64,000 bases of DNA from Hymenobacter ginkgonis. GTDB taxonomy: Bacteria; Bacteroidota; Bacteroidia; Cytophagales; Hymenobacteraceae. Below are positions 1 through 7,932 of the stretch, piece by piece. The stretch's first letter is position 1. The number at the start of each line of letters is the position of its first letter. The translations under genes and the position numbers were made by a program. Below the pieces are notes generated by a model, which saw nothing but the letters and a program-made list of their open reading frames with translations, had not been told where the DNA came from and did not search any database. The stretch lies in NCBI RefSeq assembly GCF_009755225.1, contig NZ_WQKZ01000003.1:682001-746000 (forward strand), written 5' to 3'.

Positions 1-354
1 TTTGGGCTGTGAGATAACGTACACATTGTAGTCAGTTTTCTCTATACGCAGGCCGCTGGCTGTCACCGCATAGGTCAACTGTTCTTCCCAGGTTTTAAAC
101 GTGTGAGCGGTTATATCGACGAATCGGTTCTTTACTAACTCACTGCGGTACATGAAGAATACGTGATGCGTTTTCTTCAAGTCCAACAAGATGGTTTCCA
201 GCGACGTGCCGCGTTCTGCCGCCCGTACCGGATTCGATTCTGCGTTTTGGACTGGCCGAAGCATTGCCACTACAGGGGTCTGCGCCCGGGCAATATGCAG
301 GCCCCCGGCAACCAAAAAAGGCAGCAGCTTTAAGGAAGGAGTATAGTGGACCAT
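1..354 (-). CDS. SusC/RagA-type TonB-dependent receptor, N-terminal part (cut by window edge)
   Basis: The reading frame starts at an ATG at 354 and stays open to base 1, so only the first 118 codons are present. Residues 1-24 look like a Sec signal peptide ending in IARAQ. Residues about 48-118 fit an STN (secretin/TonB short N-terminal) domain, with the typical pattern SLETILLDLKKTHHVFFMYR followed by a short repeat of beta and alpha elements. STN domains at the front of SusC-like receptors contact the FecR anti-sigma factor across the periplasm. It lies 45 bp downstream of a FecR gene and an ECF sigma gene on the same strand, the classical sigma/anti-sigma/receptor trio, so the receptor is probably both a transporter and a signal transducer. 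The substrate cannot be read from this part. The assignment to the SusC family rather than another TonB receptor comes from context. Confidence 0.8.
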   Translation of the reverse strand, partial: MVHYTPSLKLLPFLVAGGLHIARAQTPVVAMLRPVQNAESNPVRAAERGTSLETILLDLKKTHHVFFMYRSELVKNRFVDITAHTFKTWEEQLTYAVTASGLRIEKTDYNVYVISQPK

Positions 355-399
355 GGGTGGGAAATGAGAAAGGGTGAAAAGCAGCAGGTCAGGTGGTGC

Positions 400-1467
400 T
401 CAGTCAAACCGAACCTGGCTGCCAGTGCGGTGCACGTTGGTATCCAGCGATTTGGCGAGGGTAGTCAGCAGCACATCTAGGTCGTGGTTGGGCACTGAGC
501 CCGTGAGCTTTTGCTGGCGCAAAGCCGGGTTGCGCAGGGTAATGTGCAGCCCGTAAGTGTCTTCTAGTAAGGTGATGACTTCTGCCATCGGTGTGTCGTC
601 AAAGTCTAGGTGGCCGCTAGTCCATGCCGCGTACAGAGGGGCATTGACGGCACGCTTGGCCAGTGGCGCAGCGGGAGCGGCCGGCAGAAACTCCGCCAGT
701 TCACCGGGCTTCAGCAGCAGCTCTTCGGTGTGGCCAGCGAACTGGTGCCGCAGCTGCACCTGCCCCGATTGCAGAATTACATTCGTCCGGCCCGGCCGAT
801 TCAATACGTCGAACTGCGTGCCGAGCACGGCCACGTCGAGCGGCCCGGCGTGTACTGTAAACTTCACCTTGGCTGGCGCATGAGCTACGGCTGTCAGTTG
901 GGCGGGCGCGGTGTGTTGCACTTGAAAAAACGCCTCGCCGGTCAGCCATACTTCGCGGGCGTGGCCCGGTTGCCAGGGGGTAGCCAGTTTCAGCACCGAG
1001 TTGTCGTTCAGGGTCACGCGCGAGCCGTCGGGCAGGTGCACCTGCCGGTGCTCACCGGCGCGGGTGGCATAGCTGGTCCAAGCCGGAGCTGGCGCAACGG
1101 TGGCGTACTGCCACACGCCTACCCCCACCACGCCCAGCACCAGCGCGGCCACCGCCACGCTGGCCCAAACTCGGGCGCGTTGGCTCACTCGTAGCACGGG
1201 CTGCTGCCGGGGCGTGGTGGGTAGGTGCAGCGCTCGCCACAGCTTCGCAGCTTCCACTTGCTTGAGGTGATGAGGCAGGGGCGGCGAATAGCTGGTCGCC
1301 AGCAATTGTAGCAGCGCCATTGCTTCGTCGGCTTCCGCTTGCTTGGCAGGGTGCTGCGCCAGCCACGCAAGCCAAAACTGGCCGGCCGCTGGGTCGTGAC
1401 CCAGCGCGAATGCCTGGAATGATTCGTCGGCTAAAAAATCTTCGGTGGAGTAAGCAGCGTAGTTCAT
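400..1467 (-). CDS. FecR family anti-sigma factor
   Basis: Inner-membrane anti-sigma regulator of 355 residues. The ATG at 1467 is preferred to a TTG six bases upstream. The N-terminal cytoplasmic part (about 1-85) would bind the sigma factor. One membrane segment follows at about residues 95-118 (ASVAVAALVLGVVGVGVWQY). The periplasmic FecR domain is at about 135-235, with the recognisable stretches RAGEHRQVHLPDGSRVTLND and EVWLTGEAFFQV. A C-terminal DUF4974/STN-like domain is at about 280-355. In the family this protein holds the ECF sigma factor until the partner receptor binds its ligand. Here the sigma gene lies 168 bp upstream and the receptor gene starts 45 bp downstream, all on the minus strand, so the three form one regulatory unit. 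The length is normal for Bacteroidota FecR proteins. Confidence 0.92.
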   Translation of the reverse strand: MNYAAYSTEDFLADESFQAFALGHDPAAGQFWLAWLAQHPAKQAEADEAMALLQLLATSYSPPLPHHLKQVEAAKLWRALHLPTTPRQQPVLRVSQRARVWASVAVAALVLGVVGVGVWQYATVAPAPAWTSYATRAGEHRQVHLPDGSRVTLNDNSVLKLATPWQPGHAREVWLTGEAFFQVQHTAPAQLTAVAHAPAKVKFTVHAGPLDVAVLGTQFDVLNRPGRTNVILQSGQVQLRHQFAGHTEELLLKPGELAEFLPAAPAAPLAKRAVNAPLYAAWTSGHLDFDDTPMAEVITLLEDTYGLHITLRNPALRQQKLTGSVPNHDLDVLLTTLAKSLDTNVHRTGSQVRFD

Positions 1468-1635
1468 AGGCAACTAGCAGAGTTAAATAGCGGTATTGCA
1501 CCGCCGTTTGCTAACGGCCAAGTAGTCGTTAGCAGCCCCACTCATTTCCATCACGGCTCAAGCAGCCGTTTATACTCATTCCGGCTAAAACTTTTTTTGA
1601 AGTTACTAAGATTTCAAGAACTAACACGCACTTTG

Positions 1636-2208
1636 TTAGCTAATTAAGAGGCACAGCAACACCAGGGCCAACACCTTGCGCAGCGTTTGCAAAGCCTTAA
1701 AAATCAGATTGCGAACTGACTGCGTATTCAAAGTCATCACTTCCGCAATGCGCTCATAAGAAAACCCATCAAAAAACTTCAAATACAGCGCCTCACGCTG
1801 GCGCTTCGAGAGCTGATTGAGGGCGGCCAGTAGCCGGGCGCTCTGCTCCGCATCAACCTGCTGGGCAATCAAGAACTCCTCGTGCGAGTAGGTAACCTCA
1901 AACGAGTCGGTGTAGGTAGGCAGCAGGTAGCGGTGTCGCCGCAGTAGCTTGGTTTCGTCGCCTAGGTGCCGCCGCAACGCCTTGAATAAGTACGCTTTCA
2001 CAACCTGCACAGCTCGCAGCCCTTCGCGACGGCGCCACAGCTTCTGAAACAAGTTTTGGATGCAATCCTTCACCAATTCCTCGTCGCCCGTCAGCTTCAA
2101 CCCGTAGTGATACATCGCTTCGTAGTAAGTATCAAACAAAGTAGCCAGCGCCTGAGCCTCCCCTCCGCGAAAGGCATTCCAAAGCTGGGTGCTGTACTCA
2201 TCTGTCAT
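1636..2208 (-). CDS. ECF RNA polymerase sigma factor
   Basis: A 190-residue sigma-70 family protein of the extracytoplasmic-function class. Region 2 covers about residues 20-90 (LFDTYYEAMYHYGLKLTGDE, then a stretch matching promoter-melting residues around KLWRRREGLRAVQVVKAYLF). Region 4 covers about 125-180, with a helix-turn-helix around LNQLSKRQREALYLKFFDGF and SYERIAEVMTLNTQSVRNLI. The extreme C-terminus is hydrophobic (LRKVLALVLLCLLIS), as is common in Bacteroidota FecR-linked sigma factors. It is the first gene of the sigma/FecR/SusC set and should direct transcription of the receptor operon and probably itself. The upstream 2209-2582 stretch is AT-rich and would carry its promoter. Confidence 0.93.
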   Translation of the reverse strand: MTDEYSTQLWNAFRGGEAQALATLFDTYYEAMYHYGLKLTGDEELVKDCIQNLFQKLWRRREGLRAVQVVKAYLFKALRRHLGDETKLLRRHRYLLPTYTDSFEVTYSHEEFLIAQQVDAEQSARLLAALNQLSKRQREALYLKFFDGFSYERIAEVMTLNTQSVRNLIFKALQTLRKVLALVLLCLLIS

Positions 2209-2582
2209 GGTTTACAGGCGATAACTGCATTTTGCCGGAGGATAAGGATAGTAAGGCTTAATTTATAATATATATAATTTTATGCTAGTAGATACTTAAT
2301 TGTTAATTGGTAGACAAGTATTCCAATAATAGTAAGCATAAATAGTAAATAATTCTTCTAGCGAAATCATAGCCATCGAAGCTTTTATTATATAGAAAAA
2401 CTTAATCGAATATGGAGATTAGCATGGTAGCTTTCATACTGCTACTTTAGCAGTCGAGGTTAATTAAACTAGCTGTGTTTAAAACGCTTGTAAGAAGGCG
2501 CAATTAGTCTAGAAAATCTGTAATCCAGGGAGTAACAAAAACTATATGTTCATGAAATGACAAACTAAGTGCGCTATTAAAA
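2209..2582. other. AT-rich intergenic region upstream of the sigma factor
   Basis: About 370 bp, strikingly AT-rich compared with the flanking genes and without a supported gene. It contains runs such as TAATATATATAATTTT near 2265-2280. It must hold the promoter of the minus-strand sigma factor gene. I do not see a clear -33/-7 pair of the Bacteroidota type. Confidence 0.5.
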
Positions 2583-2864
2583 CTAGTGTTGAGTATAGCA
2601 ACTAGCTAGGTATAAGATGGTCCGCCCGGTGGCCACCCGCACCAAATAGTAAAAGTCGTCGCCCTTGAGGGTGAGGCTGTAAGGCTTGGGCCCACACCAT
2701 TCTTGATGATTTTGGGCCCACTGGCTAAGCAGAATTTTCGCCTCCTGGATGGAGTTTTACACCTGCCAGTACATCTCTGGCGGCTCGGTATTCTCATTTA
2801 TGAAAATGTGCACCTCCTTTATGTGGGCTTTCATACCCGCGATGAATTCGGCTAGGTAGTTCAT
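2583..2864 (-). pseudogene. Small gene broken by one in-frame stop
   Basis: Read from the ATG at 2864 the frame gives 35 codons (MNYLAEFIAGMKAHIKEVHI and on) to a TAA at 2759-2757. It then continues in the same frame for 58 more sense codons (NSIQEAKILLSQWAQNHQEW and on) to a TAG at 2585-2583. Both halves look like one small soluble protein of about 93 residues with ordinary amino-acid composition, so a single nonsense change is the simplest explanation. No family was recognised. The neighbouring intergenic sequence is AT-rich whereas this stretch has the composition of coding DNA. A sequencing error or a genuinely short 35-residue protein are the alternatives. Confidence 0.55.
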
Positions 2865-2988
2865 GCCGCTAAAACACGGCTTAAACGAGTATATTTAAGA
2901 TGAAATGCCAGCAGAAATGAGGGCTATTTCTGGCAATTCATTTCTATTGGTCACTTTGATAAGCAAATGCTTTAAATGGCTACTCGAC

Positions 2989-4707
2989 ATGAAACGAGCA
3001 TCATTCTCCTGGATGTCTATTGCTATACTGGTATTGGTGGTGTCGTGTAGGGAGCGAAGTAGCGTACCCTCGCAGGCAGCCATAACGGAATTAAGTCTTA
3101 AGCGTGGGCTGATTATTACTTGTGGGGCGCCTGACCACAAATTAGGCGTGGTAGAGTTTCCTACCTCCTGCGGCGGCGAAGCTCAGGCAAGCTTTGACCT
3201 AGCGCTACAGTTGCTGCATTCGTTCGAATATGACGAGGCCGAAAAAGCTTTCGCGACGGCTATTGCTAAAAATCCGGCGTGTGCCATGGCCTACTGGGGC
3301 GTGGCCATGGCGAATTTCCATCCGCTCTGGACGCCGCCTTCCGAACGCGAATTGAAAAAGGGGGTGAAAGCCCTTGCTATTGCCCAATCAATTGCGCAAA
3401 AAACGCCACGGGAAGCCGCTTATATTAAGGCTATTGCCGCTTTTTATACCAACTGGGAGCGCGTGAACCATCGGAGCAGGTGCCTTGCTTTTGCGCAGGC
3501 AATGGAAAGGGTACACGCAACCTATCCCGCGGATAACGAGGCTACTATTTTTTACGCCTTGGCCCTGACTGCGGCAGCCGACCCGGCCGATAAACAGTTT
3601 CGAAGTCAGCGCAAAGCCGGCCAGCTGTTGGCAGCGCTGTATCCCAACGAACCCAACCACCCCGGCATTATTCACTACCTGATTCACACTTACGACTACC
3701 CTGAACTAGCCGCTTTGGCCCTGCCTGCCGCCCGAAAGTATGCGGCGGTAGCCCCTTCCTCCGCCCATGCGTTGCACATGCCTTCGCATATTTTCACCCG
3801 CCTGGGCCTGTGGCAAGAATGCGTCGATTCCAACCTGTCCTCGGTGTCCTCGGCCCAGTGCTACGCGCAGCAAGCGGGCATCAAAGGGCACTGGGACGAA
3901 GAGTTGCACGGATTAGATTACCTAACCTATGCCTACCTGCAACGAGGGCAAAATGTGCAGGCCAAGAAGCAATGGGAGTATTTGAAAACGATTAAGGAAG
4001 TTAGTCCGCTCAATTTCAAGGTTGCGTATGCTTTCGCGTCCATTCCAGCTCGTTACTCACTCGAAAACAGGCGCTGGCAAGAAGCCGCTCGCCTACCCCT
4101 TGATAGTACGACGGTCCCGTGGAATAAATTTCCCTGGCAGCAAGCTATCCTCCACTTTGCGCGGCTGCTGGGCGCCGTTCATACGAGCCAGTTGGAACCG
4201 GCTAAATTAGAATTAGCTCAGCTTCAAGGTCTTCAGGCACGGCTAGCAAAGGAGAAAGATGCTTATAAAGCCAACCAAGTAGCCATCCAGGTGCGCGCCG
4301 GCGAGGCGTGGATTCATGTTTTAGCCGGTGAAAATGCACAGGCGCTGACGCTGATGAACCAAGCCGCCGACCTAGAAGACCAAACCGAGAAACACCCGGT
4401 TACCCCCTGCGAAATCATTCCAGCCCGGGAACTACTGGGCGATATGCTGTTACAACTGCACCAGCCTCACCGTGCGCTAGAGGCGTACGTGGCTAGCCTG
4501 CGGAAACACCCGAATCGGTTTAATGGCCTGCTTGGCGCCGGAATGGCCGCCGAACAAGCAGACCTCCCGGAAAGAGCCCAATTCTACTACCAACAGTTAG
4601 TAAAAGTCGCGGACGCGGCTACGGCCAATAGGCCCGAGCTACCTGCAGCCAGACGATACCTTACCTCCCATGTAGTTGGAGGCAGCGTAGCCCTTCGTGG
4701 AAAATAA
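2989..4707 (+). CDS. TPR-repeat lipoprotein of unknown function
   Basis: The frame is open from 2905, but the ATG at 2989 gives a clean lipoprotein leader (MKRASFSWMSIAILVLVVSC, lipid-attachment Cys at residue 20) and is chosen as start, giving 572 residues. Tetratricopeptide-like helices begin at about residue 65 (YDEAEKAFATAIAKNPACAM) and recur up to the C-terminus, including a last pair near PHRALEAYVASLRKHPNRFN. Such proteins are surface or periplasmic scaffolds. The exact partner is not visible. It stands alone, opposite in strand to the sigma/FecR genes, and no operon partner lies downstream within 150 bp. I know of similar TPR proteins in Bacteroidota without an assigned biochemical role. 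Confidence 0.8.
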   Translation: MKRASFSWMSIAILVLVVSCRERSSVPSQAAITELSLKRGLIITCGAPDHKLGVVEFPTSCGGEAQASFDLALQLLHSFEYDEAEKAFATAIAKNPACAMAYWGVAMANFHPLWTPPSERELKKGVKALAIAQSIAQKTPREAAYIKAIAAFYTNWERVNHRSRCLAFAQAMERVHATYPADNEATIFYALALTAAADPADKQFRSQRKAGQLLAALYPNEPNHPGIIHYLIHTYDYPELAALALPAARKYAAVAPSSAHALHMPSHIFTRLGLWQECVDSNLSSVSSAQCYAQQAGIKGHWDEELHGLDYLTYAYLQRGQNVQAKKQWEYLKTIKEVSPLNFKVAYAFASIPARYSLENRRWQEAARLPLDSTTVPWNKFPWQQAILHFARLLGAVHTSQLEPAKLELAQLQGLQARLAKEKDAYKANQVAIQVRAGEAWIHVLAGENAQALTLMNQAADLEDQTEKHPVTPCEIIPARELLGDMLLQLHQPHRALEAYVASLRKHPNRFNGLLGAGMAAEQADLPERAQFYYQQLVKVADAATANRPELPAARRYLTSHVVGGSVALRGK

Positions 4708-4865
4708 ATTTGGCTTGAACAGTTAGGTTGCGCAAAAGGAAGGTTGTTAAACAAAGAAGTTAAAAGCGCTGCCTTTGGCCTTAATTAAAAGCTCGGGTCA
4801 AGAGGCGCAGTTGCTCCAAACGTTTAATTAAGGCTAAGAATACCACTGCATGGTTACTTTCACGC

Positions 4866-5237
4866 ATGCTTTCTATCCGCTTTGTTTGCTGCCTAGGGGT
4901 CTTAGCTCACGGGCTAGCCGCTTCCGGCCTTGCTCACGCCCAGCACCCGGTTCCACCGCATCCAGCTAAGGCTCGCATCCAACTGGGCCGGTGCGACCAG
5001 CAGGTAACTTATAACCTGCCTGCCCAGCGTTTCGACGAAACTGCCCAGGCCATTGCCCGCACCACGGGCTGCTTCATCCGCTATACTGACCAGTCCCTGG
5101 TTAATGTACCCGTGCAGCCCGTGCGCGGTCGGCTCACGCGCCGACAAGCCCTGCGTGTGGCCCTGCGCGGCACCGCTCTGCGCATTGTGCGCGAAACGCC
5201 CAACCTAATGGAGGTCATGCGCGTCCAAGCTCGCTAG
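4866..5237 (+). CDS. Stand-alone secreted STN-domain protein
   Basis: A 123-residue protein with a signal peptide (residues about 1-25, ending GLAHAQ). A single STN domain follows at about residues 50-118: YNLPAQRFDETAQAIARTTG, then GCFIRYTDQSLVNVPVQPVR, then a repeat RRQALRVALRGTALRIVRET. STN domains normally form the N-terminus of secretins, TonB-dependent receptors or FecR C-termini. Here the frame stops directly after the domain and no barrel-coding sequence follows, so this is either a free-standing periplasmic STN protein or the surviving front piece of a TonB receptor gene. A terminator-like hairpin at 5275-5316 directly after the stop favours an intact short gene. The pattern is closer to proteobacterial-type TonB receptor STNs than to the SusC N-terminus at 1-354. 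Confidence 0.65.
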   Translation: MLSIRFVCCLGVLAHGLAASGLAHAQHPVPPHPAKARIQLGRCDQQVTYNLPAQRFDETAQAIARTTGCFIRYTDQSLVNVPVQPVRGRLTRRQALRVALRGTALRIVRETPNLMEVMRVQAR

Positions 5238-5274
5238 GTTTGCCTCTTCGCTGGCAACTTCCTACTTCGCGTCT

Positions 5275-5316
5275 CTACCCCTCCTCGGCCACACTTGTTG
5301 AGCCGAGGGGGGGTAG
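5275..5316 (+). terminator. Hairpin after the STN-domain gene
   Basis: Left arm 5275-5289 (CTACCCCTCCTCGGC) pairs with right arm 5302-5316 (GCCGAGGGGGGGTAG) around a 12-base loop, with one mismatch. It lies 37 bp after the stop codon. No T-run follows, so it may act as an mRNA 3'-end stabiliser rather than a classical intrinsic terminator. Confidence 0.5.
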
Positions 5317-5418
5317 GGTATCGAGATGCAAGGCACAGTGCTTAAGGAGATTCTGGTCGCTAACTAAGATTCTATAACCAACATATCTCACCGCAAGGTC
5401 GGTTTAGGAGCCGGCTAT

Positions 5419-5632
5419 TTATCCCGGCGTGCTGCGGCTGGTCACGGTGCCGTCGCCCAACTGGCCATATTCGTTCCAGCCCCAGGTCGGGCGGCTGCCG
5501 TTGGTGCGTAGGGCCCCGGAGTGGGAGCCGCCCGCACCCAGTGCCGTCCAGTTGGTGGCGTTGCCTACCGGCACCAGGCGCTAGCTGACACTACTGTCGC
5601 CCTACTGGCCGTGGTTGTTTTAGCTATGCAGC
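5419..5632 (-). pseudogene. RCC1-repeat protein remnant
   Basis: The minus strand encodes LVPVGNATNWTALGAGGSHS, then GALRTNGSRPTWGWNEYGQL and GDGTVTSRSTPG before a TAA at 5421-5419. WGWNEYGQLGDGT is the hallmark of an RCC1/ATS1 beta-propeller repeat. Upstream in the same frame the preceding repeat is still readable (NNHGQ, stop, GDSSVS, stop, RLVPVG) but carries three stop codons. No start codon or other repeats are found, so this is a decayed fragment of a multi-repeat secreted protein. Between it and the next gene (5640-6040) another unassignable plus-strand fragment reads RWEFWPVSGHSYFIQVALGF before stop codons. Confidence 0.7.
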
Positions 5633-6042
5633 AGTGCCGGAGCCGATAGCCAACCTCTGGCTCCGGTGTGCTGCCAGCTTCAGCGCTGGGAGTTTTGGCC
5701 CGTTAGCGGCCACAGCTATTTTATACAGGTGGCGCTCGGCTTCGACCCAGTGGATGGGACTAGCCTGAGCGAGTCGTAGCGTCAACAGCTCAGGCTAGTC
5801 CGCTATGCCCCTTGACGTTCTCGCTACCCATAGAGCACCCGTCTAGCCAGCACAGGCAGCGCAAGCTGCCTCAAGCTGAAAGAAACTATTCGCAAAGCCC
5901 ACCGGTCGCAACCGCAAGCAGTCGCAACTGCGCCCAAGCGAGCAAAGGCCTGAACGGGGGGTAGGGCTGCCACCCGCCTAGAGTTACCCGTTGTCAAGGC
6001 CAGCGTGATACTACGGGCGCCCCCGTAATTTGGCTCTTGCTT

Positions 6043-7284
6043 ATGACTCATGCGCATTATTATCCGGCCGACTTGGCGCTGGCCCTGCTGCAGCGCTGGC
6101 CCGCCGACGCCCCGCCGCTACCGGCGGCAGACGTCTTGACGGACTTCCTTTCGGTGCTCTACCAGGCAAGTCTCCTCTTCGAGGAGGGCCAAGCAGTGCG
6201 CTGCCACGCCGTGCTGGCTTCTCCGGCCCAACTGGCCGCTCAGCCCGTGGCCCTCACTGATTTTCACCTCGTGCGCTTGGCCGAGGTGCGCGCCTGGAAC
6301 GAGCAAGAAGTGCGGCGGCTCAGCCCGGCCGTGCATCCCGCTACTAGTCTGTTAGCCGTAGCACCCACGCCCGATGGTCGCCTGCAGCTGTGGGGCCTGC
6401 TATTTAGCGGGCACCAGTGGGACCAGTTGGCTGATGAACTGCCCCGTACCCTAGCCCACGCGCCCCAAGCACTGCTGGTGCAGCTGGGTGGGCCGGGTAG
6501 CCTGGTGTTCTACTATGGAGCCCACCGCGTCCTTACCCTGCAGCGGGGACGCATTGAGGGCCACGGTTTCTTGCAGTTTCCGCGAGCTTGGGGGGCAGGC
6601 CGCTTTTTAGAAAACCAGCAGTTGGCCGGCCCAGCGGCGGCAGGCTTACCCTGGACGGAGGAGCAGAACGAGTGCCTACTGCACCTGGTATTGCGCATGC
6701 AGCGCCGCGCCCTCACGCAGGCGCGCAGCAGCGGCCACGGAATGCTGGTGGTGCTGGTGCCCACGCCCCGCGTCGCCGAGCTACTCGTGCCGGGTGGCGT
6801 GCTGCGCCCTAAATACCGCCTGCTGCCCCCGGAAGCCGGCCCACGCTACCCTAACCTAGTACGCGCTATTATACAGCGACTGTTGGCGCTGGGAGAATTA
6901 AGTTGGACCTGTTACCAACAGTCGCCCGATGCCGAGCTGCGATACTTGACGGCGGAACTCGACCAGTTTGGCAATGACTTAGCGGCTATGGGTGCGGTGG
7001 ATGGGGCCATCGTCCTCACGCACCAGATGGAAGTAGTAGGCTTTGGCGTGGAAGTACAGGCTACTCAGGTGCCCCTTACCCAGGTATACCGCGCCCTGGA
7101 CGTAGGTGGGCAAACCCTGCAAGCCTTACCCGCCGACCAGAGTGGAACCCGCCACCGGGCCGCCTACCGCCTCTGCCTGGCCGCCCCCGACTGCCTGGCC
7201 ATTGTGGTGTCGCAAGATGGCAACGTGCAATTTGTGCATAACCATGCGGGCAGGGTGATTGTCTGGGACCAGCTATCCTTTTAG
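6043..7284 (+). CDS. DisA-like protein: DACNV-type sensor plus diadenylate-cyclase-like domain
   Basis: A 413-residue soluble protein; the ATG at 6043 is preferred to a TTG two codons upstream. The first about 270 residues resemble the sensor region called DACNV that precedes DisA-type domains in Bacteroidota (features GSLVFYYGAHRVLTLQRGRI). The last about 110 residues carry both signature motifs of the diadenylate cyclase (DAC/DisA_N) fold: DGAIV with Asp320, and GTRHRAA with Arg370-His371-Arg372, followed by a strand like IVVSQDGNVQFV. In active enzymes DGA and RHR bind ATP and metal for synthesis of c-di-AMP. Whether this protein is catalytic or only a nucleotide sensor is not decided by sequence. 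No signal peptide or membrane segment is visible. No operon partner is seen on either side, which is unusual because such genes are often linked to effector genes. Confidence 0.72.
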   Translation: MTHAHYYPADLALALLQRWPADAPPLPAADVLTDFLSVLYQASLLFEEGQAVRCHAVLASPAQLAAQPVALTDFHLVRLAEVRAWNEQEVRRLSPAVHPATSLLAVAPTPDGRLQLWGLLFSGHQWDQLADELPRTLAHAPQALLVQLGGPGSLVFYYGAHRVLTLQRGRIEGHGFLQFPRAWGAGRFLENQQLAGPAAAGLPWTEEQNECLLHLVLRMQRRALTQARSSGHGMLVVLVPTPRVAELLVPGGVLRPKYRLLPPEAGPRYPNLVRAIIQRLLALGELSWTCYQQSPDAELRYLTAELDQFGNDLAAMGAVDGAIVLTHQMEVVGFGVEVQATQVPLTQVYRALDVGGQTLQALPADQSGTRHRAAYRLCLAAPDCLAIVVSQDGNVQFVHNHAGRVIVWDQLSF

Positions 7285-7411
7285 GGACAGCTGTTGGATG
7301 CTAGCCTCAACCAGTTGCGGAGTAGTTTGTGCCGAGGAGTCATTGCGACGGCGGATTGAGTGCAACGGGGCAGTAAAAGCTAAACATAGAACTTTCCTTT
7401 AGAGTCGGACT

Positions 7412-7642
7412 ATATGTTTGGCTCCTTTAAATGAAGCCAATAAATTTACCTGCTGGTTATTACGGGGCCAGTGGACAGCCGAGGTAGCCCTACTTACTAA
7501 GGAAGAGAAGGCCTAAGCTGAGGAGGCCACTAAAGACATTCCTTCTCGGCCCCTCTTCAGCTTTTTGCGCGCTATTTGCTCCGTACTGGTTGCCCTATAC
7601 GAGCAGCAACGGCGGTATAACGTGCCACTGCGAGTTAGGTAG
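7412..7642 (+). pseudogene. Unidentified gene fragment with in-frame stop
   Basis: The plus frame reads NKFTCWLLRGQWTAEVALLT and on to a TAA at 7514, then continues with EEATKDIPSRPLFSFLRAIC and LVALYEQQRRYNVPLRVR to a TAG at 7640. The composition is protein-like on both sides of the stop but no family is recognised and no ATG start is evident. It may be a fragment of a decayed gene. Confidence is low. Confidence 0.28.
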
Positions 7643-7688
7643 GAGACGCTAGACGTCATCCAGCTCATAATTTGACGCGCGTATTTAG

Positions 7689-7762
7689 TACTAATTGGAA
7701 TAAAGCCAAACACCGGGCCAGCGCATGCGCTGGCCCGGTGTTTGGCTTTATTCCAATTAGTA
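7689..7762. repeat. Perfect 74-bp palindrome without loop
   Basis: Bases 7689-7725 are the exact reverse complement of 7726-7762. The centre is GCGCATGCGC and the outer arms end in TACTAATTGG / CCAATTAGTA. Symmetry breaks at the next base on each side. As RNA it would form a 37-bp stem on either strand. It lies in an intergenic stretch 400 bp after the DisA-like gene and 170 bp from the stop of the T9SS-sorted gene. It could be a bidirectional terminator, a recombination or replication site, or an assembly fold-back. Confidence 0.85.
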
Positions 7763-7879
7763 TTGGCCTTTCGGCACACAAGTAGATTTGCAGGCCCAGT
7801 GGCGGTAGTCCCGACCGGAAGCACGGTAGGAGGTCACTGCGCCTCCGCTAAATCAATGGCATATACGCTGCGCGGCAGC

Positions 7880-7931
7880 GTGCAAGTAGCTAGTGATTCC
7901 TTAAGCAAAAGGAACCACTAGCTACTTGCAC
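7880..7931 (-). terminator. Long hairpin directly after the T9SS-sorted gene
   Basis: A 23-base arm at 7880-7902 pairs with 7909-7931 with one mismatch, around the 6-base loop AAGCAA. On the minus strand it begins one base after the stop codon of the preceding gene (7935-7933). No T-tract follows in the direction of transcription. Likely 3'-end structure or terminator. Confidence 0.65.
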
Positions 7932-7932
7932 C

